Shown: piece after piece, positions 1 through 6,178 of the stretch | Position numbering within the stretch: the first letter of the stretch is position 1 | Layout of the letters: each line of letters begins with the position of its first letter | Assembly: GCA_013619035.1 (NCBI GenBank) | Contig: JABXKX010000379.1 | Location: forward strand, 1-7,003 | Origin: Peptostreptococcaceae bacterium | GTDB taxonomy: Bacteria > Bacillota_A > Clostridia > Peptostreptococcales > Acidaminobacteraceae | Reading direction: 5' to 3' | Length of the DNA stretch: 7,003 nt | The notes under the pieces: generated by a model | The model's input: the letters and a program-made list of their open reading frames with translations, nothing else | The model's database searches: none | Told to the model about the DNA's origin: nothing | Made by a program: the position numbers and the translations under genes

Positions 1-23
1 CGTCAGATGTGTATAAGAGACAG
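1..23 (+). other. Nextera (Tn5) sequencing adapter remnant, not genomic
   Basis: Positions 5-23 read AGATGTGTATAAGAGACAG, the 19-bp Tn5 mosaic end used in Illumina Nextera libraries. The preceding CGTC matches the end of the Nextera read-1 adapter. This is untrimmed library sequence at a contig edge. Genomic sequence begins at about position 24, and no repeat or transposon call should be based on these bases. Confidence 0.97.
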
Positions 24-56
24 ATTATAAATATACGTCCATATAAATAAGAATTG

Positions 57-107
57 TGGATGAAGCCTTAACTTCAACAAAATAAAGAACCTGAAGTATT
101 TCATCCA
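57..107. repeat. nested inverted repeat in the gene-free left flank
   Basis: The outer arms TGGATGAA (57-64) and TTCATCCA (100-107) are perfect complements. Inside them, ACTTCA (71-76) and TGAAGT (92-97) also pair, leaving a 15-base loop and a small asymmetric internal loop. There is no U-tract on either strand, so it does not look like an intrinsic terminator. It lies 124 bp beyond the stop of the metalloprotease gene. The rest of 24-230 shows no recognisable gene, only a 33-codon open stretch (126 down to 25, minus) with no convincing ribosome binding site. Confidence 0.4.
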
Positions 108-230
108 AGTTCCTTCTCATATACATCTTTTCAATTTGTAGGGTAAACGACTATGTCAAATTATAGCATGGTGTTACGATTCCAGTATATCGGGACCCAC
201 ATCAATATAAATTGGAACTGTAAATATAAA

Positions 231-1283
231 CTATAATTTCACCTCGTTCAATCTATAAAGTTCAATACATTCTTTATTATCATCAAAGATTAAGCAAAAT
301 TCACCATTTAAAGTGTGTTCCTCTCCATCAACTTTTATAATAACTAAAAATTTAACTAATAACTTGTCTTCGCATCTAATGATGCCCATTGGATTATAAC
401 CTATTACTTCATCAAAATCTATTTTGCAATAGTCTTTAGAGAAAAATTGATCAATAGAAGCCATGTTTTCCATGGACTTCTTTTTTACAATGTCTTTGAT
501 TTCTACTCTACTTTTTATTTCCGGTTCTAAGTAATCATATATGTAAGAATCAGATATAAATGATTCGCCACGTATAACATTGTCAAAATCAATTTTCAGT
601 TCGTCTAATGTGAGTAACATTAAGGCACCAACCTTATAAGATAATTCACGTATGGAAAAATAGGACTCGATATTTCTTAATGAATCTACAGCCTGTGCTA
701 CTTCTTGCATAAATAGGTTCTCATCGAGTTGTTCTAATGCTTTCAATTCAACATATGTAGCAGAACCTTCAATAAACTCGGTGGCATTCTCATATAGGAG
801 TGCTTTTGGATAGTTGTCTTGTCTTAACTTCCTAACCGATAAGAATCGCCTATAATCTTCATCACTCCTATTTAAGTATGCATCTATTAAACACATAACC
901 TCATTGTACTTTAGGGTAATAGTATCATTTGAATAATCGTAGAATATACCATTTTTCTCGCTATTGTTCATGAGTAACATCTTATAATCCATTTTACCAA
1001 ATTGAAAGGCATGATACATCTCATGTACAATTAAAGCCGTTGCCTTATCTAAGTTGGTAGGTAGAAAGTCGTGATAATATGTGGCTACTAAAGAACCATT
1101 ATAGTCTGCAACAGAATTTGCAACAAATTGGTTTGGTTTTTCTATAGTTTTACCATCAATTACAGCCTTTTCATCATTAAACATTGCAAAAGAGCAACGG
1201 TTAAATCCAGTGACTATTTGATTAAGTTTTATATCATCTAATCTGTCATTTATCGATCTATAAATATTTATCAAATTCATCAC
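231..1283 (-). CDS. putative cytoplasmic zinc metalloprotease (gluzincin-type, HExxH)
   Basis: The 350-residue protein has a zinc-protease signature: HEMYH at residues 87-91 (H87 and H91 as zinc ligands, E88 as catalytic base) inside ALIVHEMYHAFQ. About 80 residues later, E172 in EGSATYVE fits the third ligand of gluzincin-like peptidases, which often carry an EGxAxY motif. No signal peptide or membrane segment is visible, so it probably acts in the cytoplasm. Residues ~270-350 form a separate, charged, beta-rich tail of unknown role. The start is either GTG (1281-1283) or the adjacent ATG (1278-1280). Both lie inside the end of the upstream helix-turn-helix gene, giving a 26- or 23-bp overlap that implies translational coupling. 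GGAG at 1284-1287 abuts the GTG and is only 3 bases from the ATG, closer than usual. The exact peptidase family is not recognised and the substrate is unknown; the partner regulator is one candidate. Confidence 0.75.
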   Translation of the reverse strand: MMNLINIYRSINDRLDDIKLNQIVTGFNRCSFAMFNDEKAVIDGKTIEKPNQFVANSVADYNGSLVATYYHDFLPTNLDKATALIVHEMYHAFQFGKMDYKMLLMNNSEKNGIFYDYSNDTITLKYNEVMCLIDAYLNRSDEDYRRFLSVRKLRQDNYPKALLYENATEFIEGSATYVELKALEQLDENLFMQEVAQAVDSLRNIESYFSIRELSYKVGALMLLTLDELKIDFDNVIRGESFISDSYIYDYLEPEIKSRVEIKDIVKKKSMENMASIDQFFSKDYCKIDFDEVIGYNPMGIIRCEDKLLVKFLVIIKVDGEEHTLNGEFCLIFDDNKECIELYRLNEVKL

Positions 1284-1686
1284 TCCATTTCATAAGAATA
1301 GTTACATCCTCGGGTTGACCTTTGAATGTAAAACAAGAACAATTGCCACTATTACTACAGTTGATTGAGAATTTACACTTAAATAGTTTTGTGACTTCGA
1401 GAAATTTTTTTACTCTAGTAATATCACTAAACTGTTTTATTAACATATAAACAACGTCACTTTTATCTTTGATATTAACTCTGTAATAATCAGTTATATC
1501 TTTTAAACCCTCATCTTTTATATGCTTTTGTACCTTATCCCGTCCTACATAATTTTCAATTTCATCTTCGCTAAATTTCCAGACACCACCAATCTTACTG
1601 CCAACTAAAAGACCTTCTTTAATATGTCTTCTTATTGTTCTTTCTGGTATTTTCAGCATTTTCATTACATCTCTTAGATTATACAT
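1258..1686 (-). CDS. excisionase/MerR-like helix-turn-helix regulator with cysteine-rich C-terminus
   Basis: Residues 1-48 form a compact winged helix-turn-helix of the excisionase/HTH_17 type: Y2 and the LRDVMKML helix, then the RTIRRHIKEG recognition region (17-25), then the GGVWKFSEDEIENYV wing and helix. The domain is typical of small DNA-binding regulators in Bacillota. Residues 60-142 are a second, less conserved domain holding four cysteines (C104, C110, C116, C118; spacing C-x5-C-x5-C-x-C), which could bind metal or sense redox state. That role is inferred only from the spacing. The start ATG at 1684-1686 has a strong GAGGTGAG Shine-Dalgarno at 1690-1697 and a good promoter 18 bases above it. 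The 3' end overlaps the metalloprotease gene. There is no recombinase or phage gene nearby, so it is more likely a transcription regulator than a true excisionase. Confidence 0.8.
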   Translation of the reverse strand: MYNLRDVMKMLKIPERTIRRHIKEGLLVGSKIGGVWKFSEDEIENYVGRDKVQKHIKDEGLKDITDYYRVNIKDKSDVVYMLIKQFSDITRVKKFLEVTKLFKCKFSINCSNSGNCSCFTFKGQPEDVTILMKWSDEFDKYL

Positions 1687-1703
1687 ATTCTCACCTCAAC
1701 TAA

Positions 1704-1732
1704 ATTATAAGTAATAAAACTTATTCTTACAA
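1704..1732 (-). promoter_or_regulatory. sigma-A-type promoter of the regulator-metalloprotease operon
   Basis: On the minus strand, TTGTAA (1727-1732) and a consensus TATAAT (1704-1709) are separated by exactly 17 bases. The expected transcript start, near 1697, falls on the Shine-Dalgarno itself, so the leader would be very short (about 11 bases). It is the only good promoter seen above the two overlapping genes. Confidence 0.65.
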
Positions 1733-1768
1733 TGACATTTTGGCATAGATTGGCAGGTTTGATTTCAC

Positions 1769-1800
1769 AAAAAAGATATCAAGAATTCCTGATATCTTTT
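1769..1800 (-). terminator. intrinsic terminator (possibly bidirectional) between membrane protein gene and regulator operon
   Basis: The perfect 11-bp inverted repeat AAAAGATATCA (1771-1781) / TGATATCTTTT (1790-1800) has an 8-base loop. On the minus strand the stem runs into six T residues (1774-1769), the layout of a rho-independent terminator. It would end transcription of the 1907-2227 gene and insulate the next operon. The stem is AT-rich, so efficiency may be modest. The plus strand also ends in TTTT. Confidence 0.65.
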
Positions 1801-1861
1801 GAATCACTTTTTATTAATAGAACCAATACTCTTGCACTTACAATCACCCCTACCTATCAGA

Positions 1862-1877
1862 AGATATAGCTATATCT
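1862..1877. repeat. 16-bp perfect palindrome, possible operator
   Basis: AGATATAGCTATATCT is identical to its reverse complement. With one unpaired A (1861 or 1862) the symmetry extends to TCAGA...TCTGA (1857-1879). It lies 29 bp past the stop of the membrane protein gene and about 130 bp above the promoter of the regulator operon. A symmetric site without a loop suits a dimeric DNA-binding protein better than an RNA hairpin. No second copy is seen at the promoter. Confidence 0.4.
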
Positions 1878-1906
1878 GAATCAACAAATTTCTATATTCA
1901 TAGCTA

Positions 1907-2227
1907 TTACCATATGATAGGTATGAAAACAAAAAGTACTCCTGCGTAAATCAGCAACTTATATAAATGATGAGGCGATTCTCTCTTAACTCTATATATG
2001 ATGTAAATCAGTCCATGCGAAACCATAGAAAATGAATAAACTTGTAGAGGCCTTTGATGCATATCAATGCCCAGAGACTTTAAAATAATATCTAAAATAC
2101 TTTCTCCATACTCAACATCATAATAGACTGCATGATTAAAAATCGGCCATCTGCTAAGTATAAAAAATAAAAGATAAAAGACAAGCACTGATAAATAATA
2201 TATCCAATGTTTTTTGAAGTTGTTCAT
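1907..2227 (-). CDS. small membrane protein of unknown function, about three transmembrane helices
   Basis: The 106-residue protein is strongly hydrophobic with three likely membrane helices: residues ~8-25 (WIYYLSVLVFYLLFFILS), ~62-79, and ~88-105 (LYKLLIYAGVLFVFIPII). A polar loop lies at ~30-60, and a basic stretch at 79-82 (RVKR) suggests an inside loop. The positive N-terminus (NNFKKHW) fits an uncleaved first helix rather than a secreted precursor. The ATG start at 2225-2227 has AAGAGGA at 2236-2242, 8 bases upstream, a good Shine-Dalgarno. It appears to be a single-gene unit: terminators lie on both sides. I do not recognise the family. It may be an ordinary orphan membrane protein. 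Confidence 0.7.
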   Translation of the reverse strand: MNNFKKHWIYYLSVLVFYLLFFILSRWPIFNHAVYYDVEYGESILDIILKSLGIDMHQRPLQVYSFSMVSHGLIYIIYRVKRESPHHLYKLLIYAGVLFVFIPIIW

Positions 2228-2288
2228 TTCACCATTCCTCTTAAATTTAATTGATTCCCTCTACTTAGATAGTAACAGAAAATTCCAG

Positions 2289-2326
2289 ATTATAACATTA
2301 TATAGATATTAACTCATCCCGATAAA
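2289..2326 (-). promoter_or_regulatory. weak candidate promoter region for the small membrane protein
   Basis: Two TATAAT hexamers occur on the minus strand (2298-2303 and 2289-2294), 46-60 bp above the Shine-Dalgarno of the 1907-2227 gene. The upper one has TTTATC (2321-2326) at a 17-base spacing, only 3 of 6 bases matching the -35 consensus. In such AT-rich DNA, TATAAT alone is weak evidence. The position, just after the terminator at 2347-2380, fits the start of a new transcription unit. Confidence 0.3.
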
Positions 2327-2346
2327 TCAGAAGAACCATGATTCAT

Positions 2347-2380
2347 AAAAAAAGTACCTACGGCATTAGCATAAGTACTT
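2347..2380 (-). terminator. intrinsic terminator without an obvious gene in front of it
   Basis: Minus-strand reading gives an 11-bp stem, AAGTACTTATG (2380-2370) pairing with CGTAGGTACTT (2362-2352) through two G-U pairs, a 7-base loop, then seven T residues (2353-2347). This is a textbook U-tailed hairpin. The nearest coding gene upstream (PHP protein, ending at 2592) already has its own terminator at 2495-2535. This one is therefore either a backup or the end of a small RNA. Confidence 0.7.
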
Positions 2381-2487
2381 CTCTCACTCTGATTTCAATT
2401 TGTAAGGCTGTTCAAGTCATTGCATAAAAGGGTCTTTTAACGCGGCATCGAAAGTTAGGTTATGACTTTTTGTACTCTATTACAAAT
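2347..2487 (-). ncRNA. possible small RNA ending at the orphan terminator
   Basis: Between the PHP operon terminator and the terminator at 2347-2380 lie about 110 bases with no plausible protein. A minus-strand TATAAT at 2494-2499 with TTGCAT at 2519-2524 (19-base spacing, wider than ideal) could start a transcript near 2487. It would end at the strong hairpin, giving an RNA of about 140 bases. No known RNA family is recognised. The alternative is read-through RNA from the PHP operon. Confidence 0.2.
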
Positions 2488-2494
2488 CATTGTA

Positions 2495-2535
2495 TTATAA
2501 AACCGGGCAATTGTTTATATGCAACTGCCCCGGTT
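2495..2535 (-). terminator. terminator of the phosphotransferase-PHP operon
   Basis: The minus strand forms a GC-rich stem: AACCGGGGCAGTTG (2535-2522) pairs with CAATTGCCCGGTT (2513-2501). It contains one bulged G, one G-U pair and an 8-base loop, followed by TTTTATAAT. It lies 57 bp after the PHP stop codon. The stem is the most GC-rich of the hairpins here, while the U-tract is short. It is probably the main end of this operon. Confidence 0.65.
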
Positions 2536-2542
2536 AAAACTC

Positions 2543-2577
2543 TATAAGCCCTTTGCAACTATTATAGTGGGCTTATA
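2543..2577. repeat. inverted repeat just after the PHP gene
   Basis: TATAAGCCC (2543-2551) and GGGCTTATA (2569-2577) are perfect complements around a 17-base loop. The loop itself contains the imperfect palindrome ACTATTATAGT. It starts 15 bp after the PHP stop and directly precedes the terminator, making a tandem hairpin 3' end. It has no U-tract of its own and may stabilise the mRNA end or serve as a protein site. Confidence 0.45.
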
Positions 2578-2591
2578 TGCATCAATCCATC

Positions 2592-3425
2592 TCAATGCCA
2601 CAATCCCCCAAGCTCAAGCTGGGAATCATCGATATCTATGATTCCGATATCGTACTTATTTTTATCTGCGAAGTCTCCATGACCGTCTCCACCGCCTGTG
2701 ATTAGAAGATTTTTCTCTTTAGCGTAATTTAATAAAACATCACGTAGTTCTGGTTTGACACTTGCACAGTAGACTTCTATTCCATCTGCACCGAGTCCAA
2801 CTATTTTGTTCAAATCCTCACGAAGCGTATCTGGATTTCGTAGATAGCCACTTTGAACGATAGCTATTCCACCAGCCTTGTGCACAATTTCGATTACCTT
2901 ATTAATAGGTAAAAACTGTAGTTCCTTTATTCTTGGCATAATATCTTCTCTATGTTGTAAAATCAGTTTTCCCGAACCGGAATCAGAACCATCGAATCCC
3001 TCGGACTTAAGATAACCATTGTATTTAAACCCACCTTCACCAAGGACATGTTTATACCCCAGATACTCCTTTGACGATAGTTCAGAGTAATGTTTTTCTA
3101 GTTCTTCGATTATGATTAATCCCATATGATCCCACTCTTTCCGATTAAGAGCGAGTAACTCTTGAAGTTTTTCATTGGTTGGATCGTACCCGTAAACAAG
3201 AAAACGAAAAAACATCTCGCCAAACATTGATGTAACCTGTAAGCCACGAAGCCAGGCAAGCCCATGTTTTTCCACCACTTCCGGCAATGCATCGTAAGCG
3301 GCGGTCGTATCATCATCGGTTATAGAAATCAGACCGATTCCTTTCTCTTTCGCTTCCAGTATAATATCTTCTAATGATTGAGTGCCGGAAGAGTAGTTAG
3401 AATGTATGTGTAGATCGCACTTCAT
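2592..3425 (-). CDS. PHP-domain protein with altered metal-binding residues
   Basis: The 277-residue protein has the PHP fold of metal-dependent phosphoesterases (YciV/TrpH-like, COG0613). Motif I is intact: DLHIHSNYSSG with H6 and H8. The last motif, GGGDGHG, keeps D247 and H249. In between, typical ligands differ: ITDHDT is ITDDDT (H38 to D), GxExS/T is GLQVT (E to Q63), the VHLLxYG-type histidine is R74 (FRFLVYG), and the AHPG motif is VQSG (H to Q191). The trinuclear metal site is therefore probably incomplete. The protein may bind fewer metals, use another chemistry, or be non-catalytic. The ATG start at 3423-3425 has a clear AAGGAG Shine-Dalgarno at 3433-3438, six bases away. No terminator separates it from the upstream phosphotransferase gene, so the two are probably co-transcribed. 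Family assignment is firm; activity and substrate are unknown. Confidence 0.85.
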   Translation of the reverse strand: MKCDLHIHSNYSSGTQSLEDIILEAKEKGIGLISITDDDTTAAYDALPEVVEKHGLAWLRGLQVTSMFGEMFFRFLVYGYDPTNEKLQELLALNRKEWDHMGLIIIEELEKHYSELSSKEYLGYKHVLGEGGFKYNGYLKSEGFDGSDSGSGKLILQHREDIMPRIKELQFLPINKVIEIVHKAGGIAIVQSGYLRNPDTLREDLNKIVGLGADGIEVYCASVKPELRDVLLNYAKEKNLLITGGGDGHGDFADKNKYDIGIIDIDDSQLELGGLWH

Positions 3426-3449
3426 TTATTACTCCTTTCTAAACGTTAC

Positions 3450-3533
3450 AACGCAATGTATTCCGTTCTTGCGAGCGATGATTCCACCATGTTGAAGCTG
3501 TTAGCCGATTTCTATAAGACACTTGCTGTAATG
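3450..3533 (-). pseudogene. degraded second copy of the phosphotransferase catalytic-histidine segment
   Basis: Bases 3450-3517 align without gaps to 3659-3726 inside the intact phosphotransferase, at about 70% identity (48 of 68 by hand count). Translated in the matching frame the remnant reads HYSKCLIEIG-stop-QLQHGGIIARKNGIHCVV. The intact gene has NASGVVLEIGSGLQHGAIIAREYGLPCV. The catalytic-histidine block LQHGxIIAR is thus preserved, but a TAA (3501-3503) interrupts it and no N-terminal part exists. It lies between the phosphotransferase stop and the PHP ribosome binding site. The most likely origin is an old tandem duplication of a related gene that was mostly deleted. It cannot encode a working domain. 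Confidence 0.85.
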
Positions 3534-3562
3534 ATAAAAATTGACGTCCATGAAGGTTCTCA

Positions 3563-6133
3563 TCATGCCCTCTCCAGAATCTTTACGATTCCATTAGTTC
3601 CGTCCACTTCCAGTAGGTCACCATCCTTAATGATCTTAGTAACACCTGAAAGTCCACTAACGCAAGGTAGTCCGTATTCCCTAGCGATAATGGCTCCATG
3701 TTGAAGACCACTGCCTATTTCCAGAACGACACCAGATGCATTGGTAAAGACCGGGGTCCAGGCTGGTTCTGTAGCTACAGTTACCAGTATTTCACCGGGT
3801 TCCAGTGGTTTTTCATAAGGGGAAGCCAATACTTTTGCTTTTCCTATGACCACGCCGTTTGATACTGCCATTCCAGCAAAATCACCAGCTCCTGCTTTAA
3901 CCACCTTACGGTATATTTTTCCACGGCTGTCAATGAAGTTTGGAAACTGTCTGACTTTCTCCATCAGTTTATAAGCTTCCAGGTTTTCTTCAATGAGTGG
4001 AAGTAGTTTTAGTGAGTTATCCTTTTGCACCTGAGCGATCTGTTCTTTATGAAGATCAAAAATCTGATCCCGATTGTCCAGCCGCCCCTGAGCCACCAAT
4101 TCATCTGCAATTTCCAGAGCTATTTTCCTTAAGGCGCCGTTCATGATAACCACAATATATTTGGGGGTTTCACGCAGGCCGTAAGTCATATTGATTACAT
4201 CTAGAGCTTTGTTAAAAGCTTTCAATTTATTTTTTTGCCCGGCTACCTCACGCATTTTCTCAATTGCTTTTTCTTTTCTTTCAGTAACTTGGAGTATTAC
4301 ATTGTCTTTGAGGTTCATTGTCTTAAGCTGAAGGAAAAACTCATCCAGATTCTCTTCCAGTCTGGGAGACGAGACATCAATCTCTTTAAAACCACGAGCC
4401 CCGTATTTATAAACATAGTCATCCCATATAGTCAGGAACTCATTGGAGTATTCGCGTTTGTGAATTTTCTGCACAAACTCCTCAGCATTGACTGTATCCT
4501 GGATATCCTGGAATGATGCCAGATCAAACATAGCATGTCCCATGGCGCTGGTAGGATTTACCGCGAGATCCATAAGCAGTGAATCGGTTAGATTTTCAGC
4601 CTCGGTATTTTTCATCATTTTCTTGATTTTGCTGTGAGATAATACGCCGGCATAATAAATAGCCATGCGGGAAACCAGATTTCTATATAACTCAAAGGAA
4701 GAGTTCACCAGTTCATCAAAAGGTCTATCGTTTTCCATGTTTCTGAATTTACTTGTTAAGTCCTCAGCTATGGCATTCATTTCTGCTGCTCCTTTAGTTG
4801 GCTTTAAGAGGGTTTTGATCAGGAAGGGAATTAAGCTGAATATCATCTTGCCCGTGGCTTTTTTCCCTTGTTTAAGCAGAGGTGACATCTTTGGAGAAAC
4901 GAATTCTGTAAAAGCCTCCTCTTCTTTTCCCTTAAAGGCATTATCGTATTGATTGAGCACTGCACTTCCTATTTTTTTACCCATGGCTTTGAAAATATTA
5001 TGCATCTGAATGTACTGTCTTCCTGCTATATTCAATAGATAACCTTCTTCTCCAGCGGGCATCGTACCCTCTTTCAGGTAATCCATCACCATATACCAGA
5101 TATCACTACCCAACACGGAAAGTGGCTCATCAAAGCCCTGTGTCAAAGTAATTAAATCCATGTAGAGTCTCTTTCTCTCACCTGGTTTGGTCATCATCTC
5201 AGGGTAGAGAGGAAAGTAACTTGTGACTGGTCGAGCCTGGAGCAGGAAAAGTTGTTCTTTTTCGTATGCCCATTCTGTATCCACGGGGAAACCGTAGTGC
5301 TCTTCGGTCTTTTTTATCAATTCTGTTAATTCAAGAATCTGCTTCTGCGTCAGAGCCTGATCCTTTGGATTGCTGTTCTGTATTTCCTCTATACCTCCGT
5401 CTGCTTTCAGATGGTGAGCTATATGTTTCTCTGCCACAGAGTACTCCAGTACTTCCATCTTCACTTTTTCAACCACATAGGTATCGGGCGTCACTATTCC
5501 CGAAACAATGGTTTCTCCCAATCCGAAAGAGGCATTAATCATCACTTCATCATAGCAATTGTTCATTGGGTTCAGGGAGAATCCCACGCCACTCACATCA
5601 CTAGCGATCTGCTTCTGGATGATCACGCTAATGCAGGTTCCCTCAAGTTTAATGCTGTTTTGAGCTTTGTATTCCATCACCCGGTAATCAAACATGGAGC
5701 TGTAAGTTTTGGCGATGGTCTCCTCCAACTGATCCTTAGTTGTCCCCAGGAAGGTTTCGTACATTCCAGCGAAACTGGAACCGGCCAAGTCCTCTTCGGG
5801 AGAGGAGGAACGCACAGCGAACACTTGGCTTTCTGTCAGTTCAGCCATGGCTTTGTCGAGTTGTGATTTCTGTTCCTCTTCCAGATTCAATTTTTCCGCC
5901 AGAGCCTTAACAGCATCGCAATTCTCTTTCACTGGGTTTTCGAGCAGGCTTTTCCACTCAGCCGTAGCTTTAATCTTGTCGGTCCAGGGCTTGAAAAAAT
6001 CCACTGAAAGAACCAGGCCGTCGGGCACAGGCAATCCGGCTTGTGTCGTACTAATGAGGCTCTGTGCTTTACCTCCCACTTCGGTCAGCAGGGGGCTCTC
6101 TTTTGTGTTAAAAGAATAGATCTTTTTTCTCAT
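3563..6133 (-). CDS. Rph-like phosphotransferase (ATP-grasp / central / phosphohistidine domains)
   Basis: The 856-residue protein belongs to the PEP-utilising enzyme superfamily (COG0574). Residues ~15-305 are the PPDK N-terminal ATP-grasp domain: VGGKAQSL (K22), FAVRSSSPEEDL (R108), SFAGMYETFLG, NASFGLGETIVSG, VDTEWAY (E287) and LLQARPVTS (R301). Residues ~320-750 are a helical central domain with YGARGFKEIDVSSPRLEE, resembling the substrate domain of rifampicin phosphotransferases. Residues ~755-853 are the swivelling domain with catalytic H812 in GLQHGAIIAREYG. There is no C-terminal TIM barrel as in PEP synthase or PPDK. The length and order match Rph (~866 aa), which uses ATP to phosphorylate a small molecule through a phosphohistidine, releasing AMP and phosphate. 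Classical Rph proteins have SHGA where this has QHGA, so the real substrate is uncertain and rifampicin resistance should not be assumed. Automatic labels may say PEP synthase. The ATG at 6131-6133 follows AGGAGGAG (6141-6148). The gene looks less AT-rich than its neighbours. Confidence 0.88.
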   Translation of the reverse strand: MRKKIYSFNTKESPLLTEVGGKAQSLISTTQAGLPVPDGLVLSVDFFKPWTDKIKATAEWKSLLENPVKENCDAVKALAEKLNLEEEQKSQLDKAMAELTESQVFAVRSSSPEEDLAGSSFAGMYETFLGTTKDQLEETIAKTYSSMFDYRVMEYKAQNSIKLEGTCISVIIQKQIASDVSGVGFSLNPMNNCYDEVMINASFGLGETIVSGIVTPDTYVVEKVKMEVLEYSVAEKHIAHHLKADGGIEEIQNSNPKDQALTQKQILELTELIKKTEEHYGFPVDTEWAYEKEQLFLLQARPVTSYFPLYPEMMTKPGERKRLYMDLITLTQGFDEPLSVLGSDIWYMVMDYLKEGTMPAGEEGYLLNIAGRQYIQMHNIFKAMGKKIGSAVLNQYDNAFKGKEEEAFTEFVSPKMSPLLKQGKKATGKMIFSLIPFLIKTLLKPTKGAAEMNAIAEDLTSKFRNMENDRPFDELVNSSFELYRNLVSRMAIYYAGVLSHSKIKKMMKNTEAENLTDSLLMDLAVNPTSAMGHAMFDLASFQDIQDTVNAEEFVQKIHKREYSNEFLTIWDDYVYKYGARGFKEIDVSSPRLEENLDEFFLQLKTMNLKDNVILQVTERKEKAIEKMREVAGQKNKLKAFNKALDVINMTYGLRETPKYIVVIMNGALRKIALEIADELVAQGRLDNRDQIFDLHKEQIAQVQKDNSLKLLPLIEENLEAYKLMEKVRQFPNFIDSRGKIYRKVVKAGAGDFAGMAVSNGVVIGKAKVLASPYEKPLEPGEILVTVATEPAWTPVFTNASGVVLEIGSGLQHGAIIAREYGLPCVSGLSGVTKIIKDGDLLEVDGTNGIVKILERA

Positions 6134-6178
6134 TGTTATCCTCCTCCTATAATAGTTTTATATGGACATTTCAGTAGC

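Noticed and set aside
25..126. 33-codon open frame on the minus strand (MYMRRNLDEILQ...)
   Set aside because: It has no convincing ribosome binding site and no recognised family. It overlaps the nested inverted repeat and ends next to the adapter; open stretches of this length are expected by chance.
1258..1686. Phage or integrative-element excisionase
   Set aside because: The DNA-binding domain is of the excisionase type, but no integrase, attachment-site repeat or phage gene is seen. The same domain is common in ordinary regulators.
2336..2427. 29-codon plus-strand frame (MIHKKSTYGISI...)
   Set aside because: It runs straight through the terminator hairpin and has only a poor ribosome binding site.
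3456..3704. 82-codon plus-strand frame after the PHP gene
   Set aside because: It is antisense to the phosphohistidine fossil and the end of the phosphotransferase gene. It has no ribosome binding site, and its residues only mirror the real coding strand.
5411..5866. 151-codon plus-strand frame inside the phosphotransferase gene
   Set aside because: It is a complementary-strand shadow of the strongly conserved ATP-grasp coding region. There is no start signal and no protein-family resemblance.
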